DNA of 64,000 nucleotides, taken from the NCBI RefSeq assembly GCF_000815105.2, contig NZ_CP010310.2, forward strand, positions 3,596,001 through 3,660,000, in the 5' to 3' direction. The number at the start of each line of letters is the position of its first letter. Within the stretch, counting starts at the first letter, position 1. The notes below the pieces were generated by a model. It worked only from the letters and a program-made list of their open reading frames with translations. It ran no database searches and was not told the DNA's origin. A program made the translations under genes and the position numbers. This document shows, one piece after another, positions 54,401-59,104 of this stretch. This stretch comes from Pandoraea pulmonicola. Its GTDB lineage: Bacteria > Pseudomonadota > Gammaproteobacteria > Burkholderiales > Burkholderiaceae.

Positions 54401-56169
54401 AGCCCGCCGGCGGTGTACCAGCGATCGGTCGAGTAGCCCTGGGTGCCCGCCGGCACGCGCACCAGATAGCGGCGATCGACAAAGAGCGTCTGATTGTTGA
54501 GCAGGGCCGAATCGCGGTTGATCGGTGCGTCGCGCTGCTCGTTGCCCTGCACGCTGATCTCGAGGTTGTTCGACGCCATCGACACCTGCACGCCGACGGC
54601 GCCCGACACGTCGAGCTTCGCGCGCTCCATCGCCACCATGCGACGCGTGGCTGCCACGTTGATCTGCCCGCCCGTGGCGAGCGTGAGCGTGTCGCTGTCG
54701 AACAGCACGTCGCCCGATGAGACGACCTGCACGAGCGATTGATCGCGGCGATTGTAAAGCCCAGACTCGGCGACCTTGGCCGTGTCGGCCAGCAGCGCCG
54801 AGCGCTGCACATCGAGCGCCGTGCCGCCCGACGTATCGAGCACGATGGCGTTGACCGCGCCCGGCGCGACGCGCACCAGCGCGTTCGGATCGCCGCCGGC
54901 TGTCAGGTGGATCGTGCCTCGCGTATTGACCGACGTGCTCGACACCAGCACGCCGCTTTGCTCGACATTGCGACCGTTCAGCGTGATGTCGCCGAGCTCG
55001 GCCTGGATCAGGCCGCCGTTGCTCACGCGGCCCGCCGTCGATCCGACAAGCAGCTTCGCCTCGACTTCGTTGCCGCGCGTGCTCGAGTTCGGATTGCCGT
55101 CGGTGCCCATGCCGCGGCGAATGACGAACGAATCGCCGCCGGCGATCACCGTCTGGCCCGACGGCGTGACGATGATGCCGTGGTTGTGCGCTTCGCGCCC
55201 GAGCAGCAGCACGTAGCCGCCGCCTTCGGTGACCGACTGCGGGCGGCGCGTGTTGATGCGCGCGCCCGCGTCCACGACCACGTTGCCCGTCGCGCCCGTA
55301 TGGGTGAAGCCCGAGCCGGTGACGTTCAGATCGTTGGCGAACGTCGGCACCGTGCCGCCGGCCAGCGCCGCGCCGTAGATGCCGCGATTGAACTGATCGT
55401 TCGTCATGCCGACGGCGGCGGCCACGAGGTTGCGCGTATCGACCTGCGCGGTGCCGGTGAACTGGATGCCGTTGCGGTTGACGATCATGACCGTGCCGTC
55501 GGCCTTGATCTGCCCCTGGATCTGGCTCGGGCGCGCCTGCGGATCGTTCACACGGTTGAGCACGGCCCAACCGGCCTGCTGTGCGAACTCCACCGTCGTG
55601 CGTCGGCCGACGTTGAACGTCTCCCAGTTCAGGATGGCCTTCTCGCCGGTCTGCTCGATCTTGACGTGGGTATTGCCGGCCGCGTCGCGACGCTGCGCGA
55701 TGTCCTGCTTCGCATTGATCCAGCCCGCGGTGAGGCTGTTGGTGTCGACCTTCAGGCCGCCTTGCGCGAGACCATCGGGAATCGTCTCGGGAGATGCGGC
55801 GGCGGCCTGGCGCGCCGCCGTCTGCGCGGCCTGCATCGCCGCAATGCCTTGCGCGGCCGTGGCGAGATTCGCGATGGAATTCTGCAGCGCCTGCGCGGCG
55901 CGCTGCTGTTGCTCGCCGGGATTCTGCAGCGACGCGACGGGCATGCCGTTGGGCAGACGCCCCGTTTGCGCCGCCGTGGATTGCGCGGCGCCGCGTGCGG
56001 CAAACCAGGCGTTGCTGAACGCCTGCTGCGCGTGGGCCTGGCTCCAGAAGCCCCCGGTGGCGAGCACCAGCGCCACTGCGCGAGTCATTGGCGAGATGCG
56101 CATGCGCGGCACGCCCCGCGCCGAGTGTCGTGACTGAACCATCCTGCCCGTGTGTCCGCGTGTAACCAT
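42448..56169 (-). CDS. Giant filamentous-haemagglutinin-family exoprotein (TpsA)
   Basis: A secreted adhesin-like protein of about 4,573 aa. The signal segment AVALVLATGGFWSQAHA is followed by a Gln/Ala-rich stretch and a TPS secretion domain (LNWETFNVGRRTTVEFAQQA, VNRNGIQFTGTAQVDTRNLV) that should bind an outer-membrane TpsB. Most of the rest is beta-helix repeat. The C-terminus resembles the DUF3739 group of large haemagglutinins. A Pro/Leu-rich repetitive insert lies near 46735-47085. The start at 56169 is preferred; 56235 is the longest option. It is 250 bp after fecR. No TpsB gene is in the window. Confidence 0.87.
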   Translation of the reverse strand: MVTRGHTGRMVQSRHSARGVPRMRISPMTRAVALVLATGGFWSQAHAQQAFSNAWFAARGAAQSTAAQTGRLPNGMPVASLQNPGEQQQRAAQALQNSIANLATAAQGIAAMQAAQTAARQAAAASPETIPDGLAQGGLKVDTNSLTAGWINAKQDIAQRRDAAGNTHVKIEQTGEKAILNWETFNVGRRTTVEFAQQAGWAVLNRVNDPQARPSQIQGQIKADGTVMIVNRNGIQFTGTAQVDTRNLVAAAVGMTNDQFNRGIYGAALAGGTVPTFANDLNVTGSGFTHTGATGNVVVDAGARINTRRPQSVTEGGGYVLLLGREAHNHGIIVTPSGQTVIAGGDSFVIRRGMGTDGNPNSSTRGNEVEAKLLVGSTAGRVSNGGLIQAELGDITLNGRNVEQSGVLVSSTSVNTRGTIHLTAGGDPNALVRVAPGAVNAIVLDTSGGTALDVQRSALLADTAKVAESGLYNRRDQSLVQVVSSGDVLFDSDTLTLATGGQINVAATRRMVAMERAKLDVSGAVGVQVSMASNNLEISVQGNEQRDAPINRDSALLNNQTLFVDRRYLVRVPAGTQGYSTDRWYTAGGLLEVSGYLNTAQHGIGEWAAQGGTVQLGGGEVVTRAGSLVNLAGGTLDVRTGMIRQSWLRADDGQLYRADNAPGDLRYRGVYRGFEATHARWGKNTTEAFATPFIAPGQRLENGYTVGRDAGRLIVSGQSAVLEGDVDTTVYQGPRQIQAADRGLYDGYLQSQLAAARAGQLIVGTLTPYYDDATLSLRDSPNAVVRSIDIGNVQALAAAIALGTPLDAARAGKITVDAGWLNRQHFGGVKLLATQDVNVTGDLRVADGGDVGLHATRVSIGANVTARGGSIAAGNMLRRVNTNQGDNAWQDLPVLDIARGAGEQSVNLTNGATLDVRGLWRRADDGEAGIRGLPYVDGGTVVLSSTGDVVLSKGSAIDASSGAALLSNGTVRGGKGGSVSLLANQYNTSGKGVGALHVDGDLRAYGVNGGGTLKLDTGNGVIIGAPGLSQDGWLAAGATSPVALTLLQDYVIKAGTLMSADFVQTVTTARAGEVIRTQPLFSTSAPGELSAPWTVPAGANGTNYRVYDQAGNPFDTGATVPTGSKIVRSEGMIAGGYVVPVDAFPNGLAIAAYDIVAKAGQPLSVDVRLAKGATIPAGLSLGDAVRVASPTSLGAGLFSTGFSRYDVKGQLGAVVADNTRLDVTMPVLNVDLQAARDAVSGTDPARVLTVWLPPEWQGDPVRGTVSQRGGADIALSAGSPYRRGDLSLGSGTQISVDAGRSITLAGNRQMTLLGGLRAASGTISVLAGEFLTDAANLPEGRLTPTSMWIGEHAVFDVAARPFVAQSASGALTGKVAGGGTIEIGAKYVPGATKMVGADAFVVVRPGATLDASGTAADIDVPGQGRTHIASNGGVISFASGRGLYLDGDMRAAAGGAGAAGGVLNVALDTPIYGRVDRTSLKGANVDDAVRVAREMILAQTQGPSELSGALAPGRLGEAGSGGLVLGRARIGVDRIKAGGFDNLSLTANGMLDFEGDVTLSMGQSLRVAASSLGLAKGAPATTRVRLSAPYVQLASAGGGQDDNFILPNPVNGSKNPGQGAGVLGVAVRAPDTRFEVDASLIDLTGILQFGTAGTIETNSGTPVKVERAAFGDVALRSTGDMRLLGRQELYVPGDLTLAAAQIYPGAAASGKFVVGQYISPSGYTRLDPNRVLTIERTGDALPMQPYSLFGSLMLAAPTIRQGGVVRAPMGTITIGGFMDAESVGVLHLLPGSVTSVSANGLVMPYGGSLDGLSYMYAGNDVTTSWAGGGPSVIVNAHSVGVDKGALIDLSGGGEIRGAAFLAGRGGSIDARMSPLMQVVQAGGKASFRLPSLSTNPVYAIIPGAQPAYAPVLGEVGAGTPLLGQQITIGAGVPGLPRGTYTLLPSTFALLPGAYRVELQTQASVDAALGPVAMRNGSLTTPVTLSVSNTGIRNAAPTQAVLTSADVLRTYSQYNELSYADFARARASRDGVPRSLIEADAKRLDLKFLSDKDVGKVGKDGDVPALRFEGRLAGAAAKGGYGSSLSIAAGGNRLEILGPLAMPTVGDTSLVSLNAADLNAIGADRMGIGGLPEVSVDAKGSLIGGLQAGFRGSLANVVLRGGAMLKASEVFISTSSPTGGIRIEQGSGINTLGYGMPMWDSSLGYVFVPGMKSVLAVSNGRMAMLAPTAGGALEGAGAIELGVCAPGAACSGETLLLSDGSIAIATDKRFTITDAVRYGTRQLSLAVGRVNAGNQASLDALAAAGRLADGLTLNQSVLSRLMRGDTTYGAPALESLSLIARDSINFFDSVELSTIDAATGKSSIDTLVLGSPAIFGYGASDALARIRTDRLVWTGSKYMAGSVAAGGAGTGSGQFVVDAKEIVFGYGPGTQPDGSHDMNRLALGFSTVKFNASERVSANRKGSLSVYRSQDGWNAQKQDYDYSGGDIVIDTPLLTGAAGSVSRYAAGGNLVVNNAGAHAKPVLSNADLTGALGADVSLKAGGAASVDTSVVLPSGRLSVAAQGNVALGENAQLDLAGRKLVFFDVSKYSWGGDVILSSANGNVRQAGGSRIDLSAVENRAGKFSVAALGASGGNVTLLGKLLGSASGKYDAGGTLVPFAAGGFDLRAQRVDDFAGLNARLTEGGVFGSRSFQIKQGDLVVGDELKAREIALSVDGGRLDVQGRVDASGDQTGSIRLSARDGVLVGGNAVLDAHGKVARRDSYGQIIEAANRAVIEINGNEGRVVLADGARLDVRGGTNDTSGVPLNVGTVEISAKRLGGAMGNDIAIDAGGNVVIQGARAINVNGMHRDPNAPMGTDAAVDGRPYQVVNQAYLDTLHTQNETFMTNALANGALLARLAGLRRHADAFHLRPGVEIVSRTPDGDIHLDGDIDMSRYRYASLNPHTQKTGVYGSGEAGALTIRAGGNLNVFGSLSDGFDTTRLTPGSDNKGWVLTSGVAGWGGDAVVPVGGLVTLASGTAFPAERNLNYDVPVQATTLPAGLRLPARVSLAGDLTLPAGTVLGGAVRDASGNVVHAAGAVLPSAVTLRSGTQLDVGVILPSSARVAAMTWPAGAVMPVSLVLASNVALRKGAIIPAETDVKLPGAAKMINLRPADADGVQGSVLALAPMLAPGSASWSLRLVAGADTAAADPRALRPDGTHGHLVLSDTHYGMGEERFRIPGTGSLGVIQWGNDAEMYGGIPGEILTPQEIQDWYLLVDSDIDQYNDGFDVFRIVSPGEPPKYAINVLPVRETLFSVLRTGTGDLDVLAAGNFTMNSPFGVYTAGTQSRDVTGAYNLARGKVKGASVLGPDGGTFEKYVDGGASSLYSAWYPEHGGNLFVRAGGEIRGDIVAEGTGHRRPTSFGAPRDAADMSNVGNWLWRQGSGSAIADGGVPGAWWINFGSYTAGPTEGYNAFSTLPYLVGFTGLGTLGGGNVVVEAGGNAGMLESRMGLGNSEATKVFARSQGINVAVASTGRVSADGSQIVLTGGGDLDIRIGGGLNPVREVRGLAPTNNVIDESTSWRNASLSLYGAFTNLRGATRIAAGALGGVDGGVGGADLRESRATSPFGIGPGEATGGPTLVLGDSTARVETRGDLVIGGYGDATRTKLRTNGTPFSVGGVDYSGEGFSWFTLWTPSTAIDLISAGGNVAPLTAITNASRLGANYSQTDGRFVLPATLRVSAAAGNILNGASSTSIFRTDGALGIADTPMLLAPEPVNSLLKVAGDGGALEMLAGQSILGAGFQMSRSAADPTALPTPQSPAFAGGTVNIPGNRSYLTNVRRDALSPDLFYYYGPSGANVFPMFSLTPATVSGYDFGHVSPARFYATTGDIVGLQTGAINYRASLAPQTGRVPTWYEGNGAVAIRAGRDIVGAGTPLGTYLASNEDFAGWSLLPDPFDPVNKPGRPQRWTGVVSQGNLIVHNNVDDVSVVSAGRDVRYSTFYVVGPGALEVAAGRDVFMGDRAELRSLGAVVNVKPGDRSNGAAIAVAAGVGTKGLDGVDFKAFAARYLDAANLADAGRPFADQPGKAVVVYGGELTLPGWLKQEFGYTGDAAGADAFLASKQAELNAANLAVGSSGGVGGAAKRDLRNEYAQQSQLYLVNWLTTRYGGRNSAGLHFDAATTDARKFFDALPSEQQRVYLRDVYFAELRASGREYNDAGGPRAGSYLRGREAIATLFPTHDETGAARSYDGSVTMYSSAMYFLENIDRVATARPQPGVKYLTKEQWIARGSPPRDVPHYEVQDAGIHTDFGGGISILTPGGRTLVGVDGGFVPGEGSGVLTQGRGNVDLYSHDSILLGQSRIFTTFGGNVLAWSAQGDINAGRGSKSTVVYTPQRRVYDDLGLVSLSPSTPNTGAGIATLNPIAEIPPGDIDLIAPLGTIDAGEAGIRVSGNVNIAALRVVNADNIQVQGKAVGIPTIAAVNVGALTNASATAAQAAAAAQDAVSRDRANQRAGQSSIFTIRMLGTSADNGHGAVEGKPSASAEEAARYGSRYRYDTSSPVQILGMGGSVDPKLWSSLSEAERKRMQVPMAVGQSH
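46735..47085 (-). repeat. Imperfect LPAG-type repeats inside the exoprotein
   Basis: The encoded segment cycles through short units such as TLPAGLRLPARVSL, LTLPAGTVLGG, AVLPSAVTLRSG, VILPSSARV and WPAGAVMPVSLVL. Pro-Ala-Gly or a variant recurs about every 10-16 residues. It differs from the Gly/Asn-rich beta-helix repeats on either side. Confidence 0.6.
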
Positions 56170-56299
56170 CTGGAGCTCTCGCCTCATTCTGTGCCGAAGC
56201 CGCGGTCCGGCATCCCCCGTGCGGTGAATCGGCATGTTTCCGTAGATTCGTACGTACTACGACGCATGTTGCCGGCGTCGTGGAACGTCGTGACGAGCT

Positions 56300-56329
56300 A
56301 AGACGAACCCGGCGAAAGGAGTCCGCAAA
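56300..56329 (-). promoter_or_regulatory. Candidate ECF promoter for the exoprotein gene
   Basis: On the minus strand TTTGCGGA, 16 bases, then CGTCTT. CGTC is a typical -10 core of extracytoplasmic-function sigma factors. The same pair with the same spacing occurs before fecR (57547-57576). Transcription would start about 60-120 bases before the possible start codons. Confidence 0.55.
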
Positions 56330-56343
56330 ATATTTTTGCAGAC
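56321..56343. promoter_or_regulatory. 23-bp palindrome upstream of the exoprotein gene
   Basis: GTCCGCAAAA and TTTTGCAGAC flank TAT; nine of ten arm positions are symmetrical. It overlaps the TTTGCGGA half of the candidate promoter, so a regulator bound here could control it. Confidence 0.45.
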
Positions 56344-56420
56344 GATCGTGGCAAAACGTTGGCGAAGTCGGCGAACGGCCCCGTCGCGCCCTCGCACGGG
56401 GGCGGACGTTGTGAAACGCG

Positions 56421-57419
56421 TCAGGTGAGAATGAGCAGACCGCCCGGCAGTGCGCGAGCCTGTAGATCGAAGCTGTACTGCAGTTGCGCGATGGCGCGAT
56501 CGAGCGACGCGATGTAGAAGCTGCCGCTCACGGGCTGATTCCGCACGCGGTCGTTCATCAGCACGATGCGGCCTGGACGATAGCGATTGATCTCGTCGAG
56601 CACGACGGACAGACGCGTCTGGCGGAACACCAGCTCGCCGTTGCGCCAGGCCGAGACGTTCGCGGCATCGACCATCGTCACGCCCGCCAGTCGATGACGC
56701 TCGTACACCGTCTGCTGACCACCGCGCAACAGGCGCCGGCCCATCGGATGGTCGACGCGCACCGTGCCGGCAACGCACGTCACGCAGACCCGTCCGTCGA
56801 GATTGCGCACTTCGAAGCGGCCGGACGTGGATGAGCTCGTGCCGCCGGCGGCCGCGACAACGAATGCCGCGCCGCCGCGCCCGGCGTTCGCCGGCAGGTC
56901 GACGGCGGCCTCGCCGCTGAGGAGTTCGATGCCGGACGCCTCGGCGGCATTGGCCGCATGATCAGTCCGAATGCGGGTCTGGGTGTTGAGCGTGACGTCG
57001 ACGCGTCCGGCAAGCGTGATCGCGCGTTGCTCGCCGGTGGCCGTGCTGTAATCCGCCCCCCATTCGCCGGGAGACGGCCAGAGTCCGGCCGGCGGATGAA
57101 CGATGGCGGCCACCGCCAGCGTCGCGCCGCCTGCGACCATCGTTCCGAGGAACGCGCGGCGGCTCGCCACGCGCACACGCGGCGGAGCTCGCCGCGGGAG
57201 CGTCCGGCCGAGCGCGGCCGCGGCCGGGGTGTAGCTGTCCCATTGCGCGCGCGCCGCGTTGAACGCCGCCTTGTGCGCCGGGCTGCTGTCGAGCCAATGC
57301 TTGAACCGCTCGGCGTCCCATTGCCTGACGGTATCCGACTTGAGCAGACGCAACCACACCCAGGCTTGCCGATGCAGCTCGTCGGGGGTGTTCTCGCGCT
57401 CGTCAGGAATGGAAGTCAT
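56421..57419 (-). CDS. FecR-type anti-sigma/sigma regulator
   Basis: A 332-aa inner-membrane regulator of an ECF sigma factor. The cytoplasmic DUF4880 domain comes first (DELHRQAWVWLRLLKSD, then FKHWLDSSPAHKAAF). One membrane segment follows (residues about 89-107), preceded by SRRAFLG, a twin-arginine motif. The periplasmic FecR domain (YSTATGEQRAITLAGRVDVT) and a C-terminal STN-contact segment (SGSFYIASLDRAIAQLQYSF) complete it. It lies 186 bp after the sigma gene. It should receive a signal from the STN protein and hold or free the sigma factor. Confidence 0.92.
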   Translation of the reverse strand: MTSIPDERENTPDELHRQAWVWLRLLKSDTVRQWDAERFKHWLDSSPAHKAAFNAARAQWDSYTPAAAALGRTLPRRAPPRVRVASRRAFLGTMVAGGATLAVAAIVHPPAGLWPSPGEWGADYSTATGEQRAITLAGRVDVTLNTQTRIRTDHAANAAEASGIELLSGEAAVDLPANAGRGGAAFVVAAAGGTSSSTSGRFEVRNLDGRVCVTCVAGTVRVDHPMGRRLLRGGQQTVYERHRLAGVTMVDAANVSAWRNGELVFRQTRLSVVLDEINRYRPGRIVLMNDRVRNQPVSGSFYIASLDRAIAQLQYSFDLQARALPGGLLILT

Positions 57420-57546
57420 GTCTGTCTAGTTATTCGATAGCGCCAGCCCGGCCCCACGCGGCGGCAGCGTTGCGCGCCGCGCGCATCGCCGATCTGCGGC
57501 CGTCGACGCCGCGCCCGGAGCGGGAATTGCCGAGGCCGCCGGTTAA

Positions 57547-57576
57547 CAGACGGATGGCGGCGACGAAATCCGCAAA
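57547..57576 (-). promoter_or_regulatory. Candidate ECF promoter before fecR
   Basis: TTTGCGGA, 16 bases, then CGTCTG on the minus strand, in the spacer between the sigma and FecR genes. It matches the element before the exoprotein gene in both halves and in spacing. Confidence 0.5.
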
Positions 57577-57605
57577 GTTTTCGCAGCTCCGATGCTTACG
57601 GCACA

Positions 57606-58223
57606 TTACGCGTCGCGCTCCATCTTGCGCGCCAGATAGTCGTGCGCGTGCTTGAGCTCGTACTCGACGGTGCGCTTCGAGCATCCCAGCCGCTGCGCGA
57701 CTTCGGCCTGGACGAGATTCTCGAAATGCACGAGCACGAAGATTTCCCGCCGGCGCTCGGGCATGCGCTCGAGCCACTGCATCAGCGTCTCCATCTCGAT
57801 GCGCGCCTGCGCGGTCTGCGCCGGTCCCGGCGCCGGATCGGCCATTTCGATGAGCGCGTCGATTTCGTCGAGTGGCAACGCCCGGCTGTTGCGGCGCAAG
57901 GCGTCCACCGCGATGTTCAACGCCATGCGGACCAGATAGCTGCCCGGGCTGCGCACCGCTGACGGCAATACGTGGCGTCGGCCGTCGGCGTCGGCTCCGC
58001 GCGCCGTCCCCGCGGCGCTGTCCGTGTCATGGTCGCCATCGGTTGCCTCCCCTTCGTCCTGTTTGTCCACCGGCGCCGATTCGGCATTCACTCTCAGCCA
58101 CGCGTCGTGCAGCGCGTCGCTCGCCAGGTCGCTGCTCCCAAGCAGATGCGTCACGCGGCGCTTGAGCGCACCGTAATGGCGAACCAGGTACTCGGAGAGC
58201 GCCGGTTGAGAGTCTTGCGCCAT
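57606..58223 (-). CDS. FecI-type ECF RNA polymerase sigma factor
   Basis: A 205-aa iron-starvation-class ECF sigma factor. Region 2 starts with EYLVRHYGALKRRVTHLLGS and DALHDAWLRV and continues with SPGSYLVRMALNIAVDALRR. Region 4 is MPERRREIFVLVHFENLVQA, then EVAQRLGCSKRTVEYELKHA. Residues about 49-91 are an unusual acidic, low-complexity insert (KQDEGEATDGDHDTDSAAG) splitting region 2; FecI relatives are about 170 aa. The start is two bases after the stop of the STN gene, so the two are coupled. It probably drives the exoprotein gene. Confidence 0.9.
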   Translation of the reverse strand: MAQDSQPALSEYLVRHYGALKRRVTHLLGSSDLASDALHDAWLRVNAESAPVDKQDEGEATDGDHDTDSAAGTARGADADGRRHVLPSAVRSPGSYLVRMALNIAVDALRRNSRALPLDEIDALIEMADPAPGPAQTAQARIEMETLMQWLERMPERRREIFVLVHFENLVQAEVAQRLGCSKRTVEYELKHAHDYLARKMERDA

Positions 58224-58225
58224 AC

Positions 58226-58939
58226 CTAGCGGTCCCGACGGCCGGCAGCGCACGGCGCCGGTGAGTCGATGCCCGCGCCCTGGCCCTGGCGCGCATTCGG
58301 CGCGATCAGCAGCGTGAGAGGTTGGCGCAGGTCGGCCGGCGGCGCGAAGTCCAGCGTGAGCTGCCGCAGGCCCGTGACGATGGCGCGGTCGCGGTGTGCG
58401 TCGCCCGTGCCGCTCATGAGTTCGACGCTCTCGAGCGCCCCGCCGGGTCCCACGCGAAAGCGGAGCAGTGCCCGATAGCCGCCGGGTGCGGTGTCCTCTC
58501 TCGCGCACAGCGCGGCCATCACGCTCGCCTGAACGAACGCCGGATAGCCGGCCAGATTGCCCAGGCCGCCGCGTCCGCCGGTACCCGACGCGCCACCGTC
58601 CGCCGTGCGCAGCACAAACGCCGGGCCGGTGTCGCTCTCGATGCGCTGCGCCACGAGACCGGTGTTCTCCAGCATCCGGGCAAGCGCGACCGGCGCGGCG
58701 AAACGTCCGTGCACGGCGGACGATTCGAGCCCGACGACGAGTTCGCTGCGATACAACGTGGGCAGACGAGTGACGCGCGCGAATTCGCGCAGCGAGTCGG
58801 ATAGGGGCTGGGCGGGGATGTCGAAGGACAGGAAGGCGTCGTCGCTGCGAAGCGCGGGCTGCGCGAGGGCGAGTGTGCCGCCGCAAAACACGAAGCCGGC
58901 GAGCGCGAACGCGCGCAGCGGCGCGGAGCTGCCTGTCAT
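58226..58939 (-). CDS. STN-domain periplasmic sensor with TonB-like C-terminus (VreA-like)
   Basis: A 237-aa exported protein. A signal peptide (AFALAGFVFCGGTLALA) is followed by an STN domain (residues about 36-112: LSFDIPAQPLSDSLREFARV, LEN..GLVAQRI), the module that TonB-dependent receptors use to signal FecR. Residues 130-213 resemble a TonB C-terminal domain (GYPAFVQASVMAALC, YRALLRFRVGPGGALESVEL, then LDFAPPADLRQPL). There is no beta-barrel. This combination resembles VreA of the P. aeruginosa PUMA3 system as I recall it. First gene of the sigma-FecR-exoprotein cluster, with a Pho box upstream. Confidence 0.82.
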   Translation of the reverse strand: MTGSSAPLRAFALAGFVFCGGTLALAQPALRSDDAFLSFDIPAQPLSDSLREFARVTRLPTLYRSELVVGLESSAVHGRFAAPVALARMLENTGLVAQRIESDTGPAFVLRTADGGASGTGGRGGLGNLAGYPAFVQASVMAALCAREDTAPGGYRALLRFRVGPGGALESVELMSGTGDAHRDRAIVTGLRQLTLDFAPPADLRQPLTLLIAPNARQGQGAGIDSPAPCAAGRRDR

Positions 58940-59025
58940 GTCGTCGAGAGTGGCGTTGGCTGGAGGGCGAAACCTGAGCGCTCGCGCGTCCCCCTCAGCG
59001 GAAAACGGAACGCGAGTCGGCTTGA

Positions 59026-59059
59026 AAGTTACCCGGCCTGCGTGACAGACACATGACAG
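59026..59059 (-). promoter_or_regulatory. Pho box and -10 element upstream of the STN gene
   Basis: On the minus strand CTGTCAT, four bases, CTGTCAC (59042-59059) matches the PhoB-box consensus of two 7-bp CTGTCAT-type repeats 11 bp apart. TAACTT (59026-59031) follows after 10 bp, the usual place of the -10 in PhoB-activated promoters. The start codon is about 85 bp further on. Confidence 0.8.
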
Positions 59060-59060
59060 T

Positions 59061-59093
59061 CGGCGGTGCGCCGCCCGATTGCGCGCACCGCCG
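59061..59093 (-). terminator. GC-rich hairpin after the class V aminotransferase gene
   Basis: CGGCGGTGCG pairs perfectly with CGCACCGCCG around a 13-base loop, 12 bases after the stop at 59105. There is no T tract, so it may act only as a partial terminator or insulator before the Pho promoter. Confidence 0.45.
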
Positions 59094-59104
59094 GTCGATA
59101 CGCG

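Noticed and set aside
58935..58942. Second CTGTCATG string at the STN gene start
   Set aside because: It is a single half-site over the start codon, without a partner repeat, so it is not a Pho box.
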